A stretch of 35,175 nucleotides of DNA from an uncultured Prochlorococcus sp. (GTDB lineage Bacteria > Cyanobacteriota > Cyanobacteriia > PCC-6307 > Cyanobiaceae). Shown piece by piece: positions 27,298-35,164 of the stretch; the first letter of the stretch is position 1; each line of letters opens with the position of its first letter. Below the pieces are notes generated by a model, which saw only the letters and a list, made by a program, of their open reading frames with translations, did no database searches and was not told the origin of the DNA. Location: contig CACNWH010000012.1 in assembly GCA_902624105.1 (NCBI GenBank), positions 1 through 35,175 of the forward strand, in the 5' to 3' direction. The position numbers and the translations under genes were made by a program.

Positions 27298-27432
27298 ATG
27301 ATGGATGAGCTCTCAGCTATATCGATATCAATAAGTGTCGCTTCCTTAGGTATTTATCTTATTTTTTTTTATTCTAATGATGATGATGATCAAGATGGAG
27401 GTCAATTAATAAAGAGCAATCAAAAGATTTAA
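27298..27432 (+). CDS. 44-residue membrane protein with DDQDGG tail
   Basis: It starts at ATG 27298 (or 27301). A hydrophobic helix (SISISVASLGIYLIFFYS) is followed by NDDDDQDGGQLI (27-38) and a short basic end. The acidic motif matches the tail of the 59-residue protein at 26012-26191 (DDQDGGMLI). Its TAA overlaps the stop of the convergent 38-residue gene in TTAA. Confidence 0.7.
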   Translation: MMDELSAISISISVASLGIYLIFFYSNDDDDQDGGQLIKSNQKI

Positions 27433-27545
27433 AAAATAAATTTATTAATGAGCGTTAAGTAGGTAAGATAACCAACAAACATACAAGCAGTAAATACTGC
27501 ATATACTTCAACTATACTTAGTGACTTTTTCTTAAGAATTCGCAT
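27429..27545 (-). CDS. 38-residue single-pass membrane protein
   Basis: ATG 27545 to TAA: a basic start (MRILKKKSLSI), then the helix VEVYAVFTACMFVGYLTYLT and a short end. The positive-inside rule puts the N-terminus in the cytoplasm. It overlaps the convergent 44-residue gene by four bases, each stop lying in the same TTAA. Function unknown. Confidence 0.55.
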   Translation of the reverse strand: MRILKKKSLSIVEVYAVFTACMFVGYLTYLTLINKFIF

Positions 27546-27615
27546 AGATACCCTTTAATAATTTAATTTATTTCCTTTTTTTTATTGCTACATGAGTATT
27601 TATTACTTAACTCAT

Positions 27616-28491
27616 TTATAGAAGTATTGAACAAATCCCAATAAATAATAAAAAGGTAGTGAAAATAATTTCATTTGTTAATATTCCTTCCTCTTTTTTC
27701 GTAAAAAGAAGAGAAATAATTGGAGATGTGCTTAATAATGTCCATCCTATGCCTAAGGGGAGAGATTGAAAAACTATTTGTTGAAGGAATATACCAATGT
27801 TTGTTCCCATTAGGACAGATAGTAAAAACTGATTTTTTTCATTATTATCAAAATTATTAATGAAGAACCTTAACTTCATTTTTGTAATTGAGGATAGAAA
27901 TATAATAGATCCAAATAATCTGATCTCAGTTGTAAAAATCGGAGTTAGATCACTCTCTAATAAAACGAAACGTGATAGTAAAGCTGCAATTACAGCACAT
28001 AGTACTGAAAGGAATGCATATATGTATTTGTCTAATGAATTATTATTTACAACCAATTTTGAATCTTTGTCTAAAAGATAATTTTTTTTTCTAATTATTT
28101 TTACAAGTGTTCCTGTAACGATTACTATTCCCAACCAAGTATGAATACTTAAATGGTCATCAATAAATAATGTTCCTGTGATGGCCGCAATTAAAGGAGA
28201 TAAGGCTTCAATAGAGAGAGTCTTTCTTGTTCCTATAAGATTTAAGGATTTTAAATAAAAAGTATCACCTAAGCCTATACCTATAACTCCACTTAAAAAT
28301 AAAATTAGAAAATATTGATAATTAGTGGAATAATCAAAAAATAAAATAACAGGACTAAAAATTATAAAAGCAATAACATTTTTTAAAAAATTGATCTCAA
28401 TAGCTTTGTAAATATAAGTTTGGGTTCTCCAGATCGAACATGCATATGTCCATGATAAAGTTGCTCCAAATGCTGCAAATATTCCAATCAA
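27616..28491 (-). CDS. EamA/DMT-superfamily transporter
   Basis: A 291-residue carrier with about ten hydrophobic segments arranged as two EamA repeats (first near 2-137, second near 155-290). The typical features are the opening helix IGIFAAFGATLSWTYACSIW, the end of the first repeat SPLIAAITGTLFIDDHLSIH with TWLGIVIVTGTLV, and its equivalent LSTSPIISLLFTKKEEGILT. The start is TTG 28491; no ATG precedes the first helix. It probably exports or imports a small metabolite, but the substrate cannot be read from sequence. Confidence 0.85.
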   Translation of the reverse strand: MIGIFAAFGATLSWTYACSIWRTQTYIYKAIEINFLKNVIAFIIFSPVILFFDYSTNYQYFLILFLSGVIGIGLGDTFYLKSLNLIGTRKTLSIEALSPLIAAITGTLFIDDHLSIHTWLGIVIVTGTLVKIIRKKNYLLDKDSKLVVNNNSLDKYIYAFLSVLCAVIAALLSRFVLLESDLTPIFTTEIRLFGSIIFLSSITKMKLRFFINNFDNNEKNQFLLSVLMGTNIGIFLQQIVFQSLPLGIGWTLLSTSPIISLLFTKKEEGILTNEIIFTTFLLFIGICSILL

Positions 28492-28509
28492 AATAAAATT
28501 TATATCTTC

Positions 28510-28608
28510 TTAATTAGTGGTTTGTGAAATGATTAATAGTATTAAATAAAAGATTACAATACAACCAGGTAAGTACTGAATATAATTTTTGATGTCATTT
28601 AATTTCAT
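28510..28608 (-). CDS. Possible 32-residue membrane peptide upstream of the DMT gene
   Basis: ATG 28608 to TAA gives MKLNDIKNYIQYLPGCIVIF followed by YLILLIISQTTN, with one hydrophobic helix. It lies 18 bases upstream of the transporter and in the same frame, separated by one TAA. It may be an independent bitopic peptide or a leader for the transporter. Confidence 0.4.
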   Translation of the reverse strand: MKLNDIKNYIQYLPGCIVIFYLILLIISQTTN

Positions 28609-28692
28609 TACTTATAATTATAATTCGTAATACAATTATTAATTTAATCAAAAAATACTAATATCGTTAATTAAAATTCAGAAAATTTTTTA

Positions 28693-28875
28693 TTATTTAT
28701 TTTTACTTGGATATAAACTTTCTAATTTTCTTCTTCTTTCAGTTTTTGCCTTAATGCGAGCTTGTTTTTCTTTCATCTTGTTGTCATCACTTATTTTGTT
28801 TTTTCTATAGCCAAGCCACAATAAGATCCATATACTTGTAGTTATAACTAGTAAGGCAAAGTATTCATTACTCAT
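28693..28875 (-). CDS. 60-residue membrane protein with basic coiled tail
   Basis: I prefer the ATG at 28875, preceded by GAGG; an ATG at 28923 would add 16 residues. One membrane helix (YFALLVITTSIWILLWLGYR) is followed by a long, highly charged helix (KMKEKQARIKAKTERRRKLE) that could be a coiled coil or bind nucleic acid or lipid head groups. The basic tail is expected on the cytoplasmic side. No named family is recognised. Confidence 0.65.
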   Translation of the reverse strand: MSNEYFALLVITTSIWILLWLGYRKNKISDDNKMKEKQARIKAKTERRRKLESLYPSKNK

Positions 28876-29069
28876 TTGAAAGCTTGCCTCAGAATATTTG
28901 ACGTAAGAAAATAGTTTTATCATCACATTAAGTTAATGCAAAAAAAGTATTAATGGGTATTTAATGAAATTATTAAAATTCAATTTAAAAAAAATCTATT
29001 AACTAATCTGTTATCAAAAATCCATGAAATTGCTAATATTTGTTTTGAAGTTAAATGTAAAAAATCACT

Positions 29070-30296
29070 TTGGATGTTTTCGATCTAATAGTCGTAGGTG
29101 GAGGGGCTTCAGGTTTTATGTCATCAATAACTGCAGCAGAAAATGATGTTAAGAAAATAACCATACTTGAGTCATCTACAAAATTATTAGAAAAAGTCAG
29201 GATTAGTGGAGGTGGTAGATGCAACGTTACTAATGCTTCTTGGGTACCAAGTGAATTTATTGATAATTACCCTAGAGGTAAAAAAAAACTTATTGAGTCT
29301 TTTAGTCGCTTCGCAACTGGAGATGTATTCGAATGGTTTCAAGAGAAAGGTGTGAAATTAAAAATAGAGGATGATCTCAGAGTTTTTCCAACATCAGATT
29401 CATCTTTAGATATCGTGAATTGCCTTAAAAATTCAGCCAAAAATTTGGGAATAGAAATTTCAACCAAAAAATTTGTTAAGAGAATACAAAGAGTGTTTGA
29501 GGATGGTTTGTTTCAAGTGTTTACATCTACAGATGAATTCTTTTTAACCAAAAAGTTATTAATCTCTACAGGTGGCCATTCCAGTGGATATAGATTAGCT
29601 GAATCGCTTGGGCATCGAATTATTAAACCAGTTCCATCACTTTTTTCATTTACTTGTAGAGACGAAAAGCTTAAGGAATGTAGAGGTGTAGCAGTAAAAA
29701 ATGTATCTTTAGAAATTTATCTTAATAACAAACGCTTCAAGAGTCAGGGTGACTTATTAGTTACTCATTGGGGTTTTAGCGGACCAGCTATATTGAGATT
29801 ATCTTCTGAAGCCGCAAGAGATCTTTATGAAAAAAAGTATAAATTTAAATTACGTATTAATTGGACAAATTTAGATTTTTCTGAATTAAACAATAGGATG
29901 CATATGTTGAGAGAGACCAATGGAACTACTAATATTTGTAATTTGAGACCAATCCCGTCATTGACTAAAAGATTATGGGTTTATCTATTAGATAAATTAG
30001 AAATAGATAATGCTAAAACCTGGTCTGAATTATTTTCGACGGAAAGATATAAGATTACAAATATATTGTTGAATGATGAATATCAAATCTCTGGTAAGGG
30101 GCCTTTTGCAGATGAATTTGTGACATCAGGAGGAGTCTCCTTAGATGAAGTAAGCTTTAAAACTATGGAAAGTTTTATCTGCAAAGGATTATATTTTACT
30201 GGAGAAGTTTTAGATGTTGACGGTATTACGGGGGGATTTAATTTTCAACATTGTTGGACAAGTGGTTGGTTAGCAGGAAAGGCAATTTCCAATTAA
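29070..30296 (+). CDS. YhiN/HI0933-family FAD-dependent oxidoreductase
   Basis: A flavoprotein of 408 residues. The dinucleotide fold opens the protein (FDLIVVGGGASGFMSS), and the family hallmark KVRISGGGRCNVTNASWVPS follows near residues 42-61. LISTGGHSSGYRLAESLGH and the closing FTGEVLDVDGITGGFNFQHC with GWLAGKAI complete the pattern. The reaction of most members is not known. The start must be TTG 29070: an in-frame stop lies 15 bases upstream and the next ATG would cut the FAD motif. Confidence 0.9.
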   Translation: MDVFDLIVVGGGASGFMSSITAAENDVKKITILESSTKLLEKVRISGGGRCNVTNASWVPSEFIDNYPRGKKKLIESFSRFATGDVFEWFQEKGVKLKIEDDLRVFPTSDSSLDIVNCLKNSAKNLGIEISTKKFVKRIQRVFEDGLFQVFTSTDEFFLTKKLLISTGGHSSGYRLAESLGHRIIKPVPSLFSFTCRDEKLKECRGVAVKNVSLEIYLNNKRFKSQGDLLVTHWGFSGPAILRLSSEAARDLYEKKYKFKLRINWTNLDFSELNNRMHMLRETNGTTNICNLRPIPSLTKRLWVYLLDKLEIDNAKTWSELFSTERYKITNILLNDEYQISGKGPFADEFVTSGGVSLDEVSFKTMESFICKGLYFTGEVLDVDGITGGFNFQHCWTSGWLAGKAISN

Positions 30297-30402
30297 TTAA
30301 GTAACAAAAGACTAAGTTTCATCTTAATTTATTAAGTATTAGATAAAAAAGATAATATATTTTTGCTCTAATCTTAAAGTCTTAAGATATTAGATAATAA
30401 AA

Positions 30403-31128
30403 ATGGCTAATCTTATTACTGATAAAGATGAAGAAGGAAGAAGATTAAAAGCCTTAGCTGAATATAGAATTCTTGGTACTGAGCCTGAGTCATGTTATGA
30501 CGACATAACTCAAATAGCAGCGAGAACTTGCCATGTACCTATCTCTTTAATGACTCTTGTTGATAAGGATAGGCAATGGTTTAAATCTAAGGTGGGATTT
30601 CAAAAAAATGAAACTAGAAGAGATTGGTCATTTTGCACTCATGCTATTAAAGAAAATAATCCATTAGTTGTTAATGATGCCTGCTTAGACAAAAGATTCA
30701 TTAATAATCCTCTAGTAACTGGAGATCCAAAGATTCGTTTTTATGCTGGATTCCCCTTGAAGAATAATGATGGAAATAAGTTAGGAACTTTATGCGTTAT
30801 AGATAGAAAACCTGGAAGTTTGGACTCAGAACAATGCTCCATCATGGAATTATTGGCTAAACAGATTGTATCTTTCTTGGAATTAAGAAAACGCTCTCTT
30901 AATTTATTAGATGCATTATCTCACTTGCATCATCAAGAAGGCATATTATCTGTTTGCTCTTATTGCAGAGAAGTAAGGAATAAAGATGGTGATTGGCAAC
31001 ATATTGAAAAATATTTATCAAATGTAAGTGATATTAAATTTAGTCATGGAGTTTGTGATAGTTGCATGGAAAGACATTTCCCCGATGTTGTAGAGGCATG
31101 GAGTAAGAATGAATATATGCCTACTTAA
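30403..31128 (+). CDS. GAF-domain protein with zinc-ribbon-like tail
   Basis: A 241-residue soluble protein. Residues about 12-165 are a GAF domain of the kind found in phytochrome-like and histidine-kinase proteins (RLKALAEYRILGTEPESCYD; SLMTLVDKDRQWFKSKVGF; WSFCTHAI with C78; FYAGFPLKNNDGNKLGTLCV). The tail has CSYC at 185-188 and CDSC at 218-221 flanking DGDWQHIEKYLS and FSHGVC, a module usually placed at the end of two-component and PAS proteins. No kinase, cyclase or DNA-binding output is present, so it must act through a partner. The start is ATG 30403. Confidence 0.88.
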   Translation: MANLITDKDEEGRRLKALAEYRILGTEPESCYDDITQIAARTCHVPISLMTLVDKDRQWFKSKVGFQKNETRRDWSFCTHAIKENNPLVVNDACLDKRFINNPLVTGDPKIRFYAGFPLKNNDGNKLGTLCVIDRKPGSLDSEQCSIMELLAKQIVSFLELRKRSLNLLDALSHLHHQEGILSVCSYCREVRNKDGDWQHIEKYLSNVSDIKFSHGVCDSCMERHFPDVVEAWSKNEYMPT

Positions 31129-31234
31129 ATTACAAACATAAACAAAGAATACAAACTAATTAAAATTCATCGAAATTTAGGAAGTAACGATCCCTATATT
31201 AAAAAGCTAGCATTGTATAAATTTTTACTGCCGT

Positions 31235-31726
31235 ATGTTATCTAAGCTTTTAGTATTCAATGATGTCTCTACGAGTGCCCTGGTCGCTTATGTCCATTAT
31301 CTTGGTATTATTCTTTGCTTTGGAGCATTAATGTTTGAAAGGATTATTTTAAAAATAAATCTCAGCAAAAATGAAACAATATCTATAATAATCGCCGATG
31401 TAATTTATGGAATTGCAGGCCTAGCTATTTTAATAACAGGAATTTTAAGAGTTAAATATTATGGTCAAGGTGGGGAATTTTATACTAGCAATCCTATATT
31501 TTGGGTCAAAGTTTCACTATACATTTTAATTGGATTGATATCTCTTTATCCTACAACTACATATATATTATGGGCAATTCCTCTAAGTAAGAATAAATTG
31601 CCAATTATTTCTGAAAATCTTGTCAAGAGATTCAAGCTAATAATAATGACAGAGTTAGTTGGTTTTGCAGTAATTCCTTTTTTTGCCACATTAATGTCTA
31701 GAGGAATTGGCTTAGTTCAAAATTAA
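31235..31726 (+). CDS. DUF2214 family membrane protein
   Basis: A 163-residue protein with four membrane helices. The first two carry the family pattern VAYVHYLGIILCFGALMFER and IADVIYGIAGLAILITGILR, followed by KYYGQGGEFYTSNPIFWVKV and a C-terminal pair. The histidine and arginine inside helix regions suggest cofactor or proton handling, but no function is established. It follows the GAF gene by 106 bases on the same strand. Confidence 0.82.
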   Translation: MLSKLLVFNDVSTSALVAYVHYLGIILCFGALMFERIILKINLSKNETISIIIADVIYGIAGLAILITGILRVKYYGQGGEFYTSNPIFWVKVSLYILIGLISLYPTTTYILWAIPLSKNKLPIISENLVKRFKLIIMTELVGFAVIPFFATLMSRGIGLVQN

Positions 31727-31883
31727 TAATTAAATTATTACTTACGAAATTTTGGTTTTTGTTGAAATAATAAGGTTAAACATATCTATTTAATCTTTAA
31801 TTAAATAAGTTAGAAAAGATAATCAATAATTCTTATATTTATAACTAAAGTATAATAAAAATCCAATTATGTTATTATAGATT

Positions 31884-32012
31884 ATGGCAAACTCTAAGCA
31901 GCATTTAAAACTAAATAATCTTCAAGTAAAAGCTGAAAAGTGTGTTTCTAGAAAAGAAGCAAAAAAAATTCTAGTTAAGGCTAATAAAGCTCAGGATAAA
32001 ATTAATAAATAA
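31884..32012 (+). CDS. 42-residue basic protein
   Basis: ATG 31884 to TAA. The product is lysine-rich and helical (MANSKQHLKLNNLQVKAEKC, then VSRKEAKKILVKANKAQDKI). It may bind nucleic acid or the ribosome. The pattern VSRKEAKKIL is reminiscent of small basic proteins of marine picocyanobacteria, but I cannot name it. Confidence 0.6.
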   Translation: MANSKQHLKLNNLQVKAEKCVSRKEAKKILVKANKAQDKINK

Positions 32013-32051
32013 TAAAAAATTTAATTGTATTAAAACTACTATTTTAATTTC

Positions 32052-32360
32052 TCAAGATCCTTTCTTAAAACCTTGTAATGCTTGCAATGCCATATTTAGA
32101 TAAACTTCCATCGCACCAAGTGCCATAAGAGAATTTGATGATTTGTCCTGTAAATATTTTTCATTCCTACCAGATATTTTCTTTAGTAAAGATTTAGTAG
32201 TTGATTCCCAATTATCTAACTCCGTGAGTAATTCATCCTGTAATTTGTTGTTTTGATCACTTTCATCTGAACTTGTAAATTTATCTTTTTGAGCATTCAA
32301 AAGTAAAAAAGATAATTTCTTGTGACTTATGGCTTGTGGTAATTTATTTGATTCGTTCAT
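32052..32360 (-). CDS. 102-residue hypothetical protein
   Basis: A soluble helical protein from ATG 32360 (MNESNKLPQAISHKKLSFLL). A polar central part is followed by ELDNWESTTKSLLKKISGRN and the C-terminal NSLMALGAMEVYLNMALQAL, an amphipathic helix that may mediate oligomerisation. It follows murD on the same strand by 99 bases with a hairpin between. Family unknown. Confidence 0.72.
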   Translation of the reverse strand: MNESNKLPQAISHKKLSFLLLNAQKDKFTSSDESDQNNKLQDELLTELDNWESTTKSLLKKISGRNEKYLQDKSSNSLMALGAMEVYLNMALQALQGFKKGS

Positions 32361-32413
32361 ATTAATAATATATCTAAATTAAATTTAACTTTTAAAATAA
32401 AAATAGTGCTAGT

Positions 32414-32436
32414 TCGGTCTAGGTTGTAATGACCGA
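32414..32436 (-). terminator. Hairpin downstream of murD
   Basis: A 6-bp GC-rich inverted repeat (TCGGTC 32414-32419, GACCGA 32431-32436) with an 11-base loop, 24 bases after the murD stop. An AGGT/ACCT pairing offers an alternative fold. The T run on the minus strand is 16 bases away (ATTTTTATTTT), so it is an imperfect terminator, or a leader structure of the next gene. Confidence 0.45.
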
Positions 32437-32459
32437 CCTCAAGAGTTTTACTTAATTTT

Positions 32460-33863
32460 TTAAAAGGTGATCTTTTGGGGTAAATAATTTTTTACCAAAT
32501 ATTTAAAATAGTTTCCTCTTTCTTCATAATCCATAAATTGATCAAAACTTGAACAGGCAGGGGAAAATAATAATATCCTTAAATTTTTTTTCTTTATATA
32601 AGTTAAAGCTTCAGGAATTAAATCTTTAAGTTCATTATGTATGAATATATCTTCTGTAAAACCAGCTTTTAATAAAATTATTTTTAATTCTTTTGAACTC
32701 TCTCCATAAATAAAAACACCTTTGCATTTTTCTAAAATAATACTTGACCATAAATCAGAATCGCCCTGTTTTATTCGACCTCCAATAATAATTATTTGTC
32801 CTTTATCTAAGGATTTAATACCAGAAAATGATGAATCAAAGTTAGTTGCTTTACTATCGTTTATTATTTCCAGATTTTTTGTGTTATGAATTATTTCTAA
32901 TCTATGAGGTAATTGTTTATACGTTTTTAAAGAATTCTTGATATCTTTTCCAGTTAAACCTATCTTCCTCGCTGCAGCGGTTGCAAGTAATAAATTTATG
33001 GTATTGTGTTCACCTTTTAGTTTCAGAGCATCTGAATGAAATAGTGTTATTCCTTTTTCGACTATGTATCCTTTTTCGTTTAACCAGAAATCACAATCTT
33101 CAATAATTTTATTTTTATAATCCAATGATACCCATATCCCTTTAGCAAGTTTTTTATAACAAGATTTTAAATAGTCATCGTCATAATTATAAATTCTAAT
33201 TTCAGAGCTTTTTAAAAGATGATTTTTAATTTCAAAATAATTCTCTAATGTTTTATGTCTATCGAGATGATCAGGAGTGAAAGTAGTCCAGATACCAATT
33301 TTAGGTTTTATTTCACAAGCTATTTCAATCTGGTAACTACTTAATTCGGCAATAATCCAATCAAGTTTTTTATTCAAATTGTAATCATAAGCATATTTGC
33401 AAAGTGGTGTTCCAATATTCCCAGCGGAGGGAGCTTCCAAGTTATTTTGGCTAAGAATATGACTTAATAAATGAGTTACGGTTGATTTCCCATTTGTACC
33501 TGTAATTCCTACCCAATTAATATCTTTTAAATAATTCCAACCTATATTTGCTTCACCTAAAACTTTGATGCCTGCATTTTTCAATTTTAAGACAGTTTGA
33601 TTTTCAATATCAATAGCGGGACTTAAAATAACGTAATTTATATTATTAATCCAGTGATAAATTTTTTCGTATTTGAATGGAAATTCTAAAAAAATTTCTA
33701 CGCCAATATTTTCTAAATCTTTTTTATAAATTGCTAGTTGATCATTAAATTTTTCTTCTAAGACTATTACTCTCTCACCTTTTCCGTTTAAAAATTTTGC
33801 AGCCCAATATCCTGATCTACCTAAACCAATTATTAGAGTAATTTTATTTCTAATTATTGTCAT
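32460..33863 (-). CDS. murD: UDP-N-acetylmuramoylalanine-D-glutamate ligase
   Basis: This cytoplasmic enzyme adds D-glutamate to UDP-MurNAc-L-alanine in peptidoglycan synthesis. Of 467 residues, the N-terminal domain has IIGLGRSGYWAAKFL (11-25), the ATPase has GITGTNGKSTVTHLL with the P-loop at 122-128, and the Mur-ligase pattern continues with FTPDHLDRHKTLENY, LPHRLEIIHN and INDSKATNFDS. Length is normal. It starts at ATG 33863 and is divergent from the gene at 33988 with 124 bases between. Confidence 0.96.
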   Translation of the reverse strand: MTIIRNKITLIIGLGRSGYWAAKFLNGKGERVIVLEEKFNDQLAIYKKDLENIGVEIFLEFPFKYEKIYHWINNINYVILSPAIDIENQTVLKLKNAGIKVLGEANIGWNYLKDINWVGITGTNGKSTVTHLLSHILSQNNLEAPSAGNIGTPLCKYAYDYNLNKKLDWIIAELSSYQIEIACEIKPKIGIWTTFTPDHLDRHKTLENYFEIKNHLLKSSEIRIYNYDDDYLKSCYKKLAKGIWVSLDYKNKIIEDCDFWLNEKGYIVEKGITLFHSDALKLKGEHNTINLLLATAAARKIGLTGKDIKNSLKTYKQLPHRLEIIHNTKNLEIINDSKATNFDSSFSGIKSLDKGQIIIIGGRIKQGDSDLWSSIILEKCKGVFIYGESSKELKIILLKAGFTEDIFIHNELKDLIPEALTYIKKKNLRILLFSPACSSFDQFMDYEERGNYFKYLVKNYLPQKITF

Positions 33864-33987
33864 ATATATTGCTTTAAATTAAATATTTATCATTATATTT
33901 GAATTTAAAAAATCAGCACATTTAAAAATTTAACTTTTACTTAGTAAATAATTATTATGATTGTAGAAATTATTTTGCATATATTTT

Positions 33988-34257
33988 ATGAATAATAACT
34001 CAAGTAAGATGTGGTTTAAATGGTTTTATAAAAATTGGGAGAAATTTTCTCCAGGAGAATTAATAGAAAATGGTTTATTACCATCCCAAATTGCCGAAAG
34101 ATTCGTAGAAGATAATCAGGATAACCTAATTGCACTCGCAAATAAATTTGATGATAACAATGAAGAGGCTCTAGAGGAATTTATGAAACTTTCGGAGAGT
34201 GAATTACATATAATAAAGTATTTTTTAAAACTTATTCAATTAAAAAAAATTAAATAA
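33988..34257 (+). CDS. 89-residue protein, paralogue of the gene at 23244
   Basis: A soluble protein starting at ATG 33988. Residues 9-87 align without gaps to residues 15-93 of the protein at 23244: WFKWFYKNW, then P32, IAERF, N43, D55, AL 61-62 and KLSESELHIIK near 67-77. This copy lacks the basic C-terminal extension. It overlaps the end of the convergent short-chain dehydrogenase gene by eight bases. Function unknown. Confidence 0.8.
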   Translation: MNNNSSKMWFKWFYKNWEKFSPGELIENGLLPSQIAERFVEDNQDNLIALANKFDDNNEEALEEFMKLSESELHIIKYFLKLIQLKKIK

Positions 34258-35164
34258 ATTCTTCGATTATTGCAAGGCTTTTATTCCATAAGTTTTTTCT
34301 TTCATTAGTATTTAAAGCAGAAGGAGAAGTCTTAGACAATTTCGGGTAACCTCTAAAATTAAATTTAGGGCCATAATGATCTCCACTTTTTACTAAATTA
34401 GAAGTGGCTGCATATAGCTGAGGCAAGGCACCCATCTCAGCGGACTGAAAGATAGGACTAAATAATTCCAATGAAAACTTTTCTATTTTACTTGGATTAG
34501 GCCTTTGAGCATTAAAAAGATTTGTTTTTGCGATCCCAGGATGCGCAGCTACAGATAAAATATTTTTTTCTTTAAGTTTTTGACTTAACTCTAATGCAAA
34601 CATAATGTTGGCTAACTTACTAGTCGCATAAGATTCTTGTTTATTATAGTAATCTTCAGCTTTAAGATTTTTCCAACCAACCTTTCCAAAAAATTGTGCT
34701 AGGGAAGTAACAGTTACTATTCTTGAGTTTTTAATTTTTTCTAATAATGGTAATAGTTTTAAAGTCAACAGCATATGAGATAAATGATTAACTGCGAATT
34801 GAATCTCATATCCCTGAGAATTTAAAGTTTTAGGGGGATGCATAATCCCTGCGTTATTAATTAATAAATCGAGATTGTCATATTCATTAGATATTTGATC
34901 ACACTTGCAAGAAACATTATTAAAATCTGATAAATCTATTTCTATGGTGCTTAATTGAGCTTGCGGGATTAATTTTTGTAATTTATTTTTCGTAGCAATT
35001 GATTTTTCTGGAGTTCTACATGAAAGTATTACATGACAATTATTTTCAGCAAGTGCTTTTGCCGTGTAATAACCTAAGCCACTATTAGAGCCAGTAATTA
35101 AAGCTGTTTTACCTATTAAGTCAGGAATATTTTTTGTATCCCAATTTTTTGTAATATTGCTCAT
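34250..35164 (-). CDS. Short-chain dehydrogenase/reductase
   Basis: A 304-residue NAD(P)-dependent oxidoreductase with a complete active site: cofactor motif TGSNSGLG (24-31), NNAG (103-106), S154, and Y179 with K183 in YATSK. The arrangement TGSNSGLGYYTAKALAENNC and the insert near ENLKAEDYYNK-type positions resemble the protochlorophyllide reductase/retinol dehydrogenase branch. It lacks the features that would make it the true light-dependent POR, so the substrate is open. It starts at ATG 35164, 11 bases from the window end; its upstream context is not visible. Confidence 0.9.
   Translation of the reverse strand: MSNITKNWDTKNIPDLIGKTALITGSNSGLGYYTAKALAENNCHVILSCRTPEKSIATKNKLQKLIPQAQLSTIEIDLSDFNNVSCKCDQISNEYDNLDLLINNAGIMHPPKTLNSQGYEIQFAVNHLSHMLLTLKLLPLLEKIKNSRIVTVTSLAQFFGKVGWKNLKAEDYYNKQESYATSKLANIMFALELSQKLKEKNILSVAAHPGIAKTNLFNAQRPNPSKIEKFSLELFSPIFQSAEMGALPQLYAATSNLVKSGDHYGPKFNFRGYPKLSKTSPSALNTNERKNLWNKSLAIIEEFI

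Noticed and set aside
31215-31228. NtcA-type site GTA-N8-TAC
   Set aside because: The pattern matches, but it lies only six bases before the DUF2214 ATG with no -10 element at the proper distance, and such a loose pattern is common in AT-rich DNA.
34250-35164. Light-dependent protochlorophyllide reductase
   Set aside because: The SDR catalytic residues fit a broader family. The cysteines and insert expected for POR were not identified, so only a general SDR call is made.
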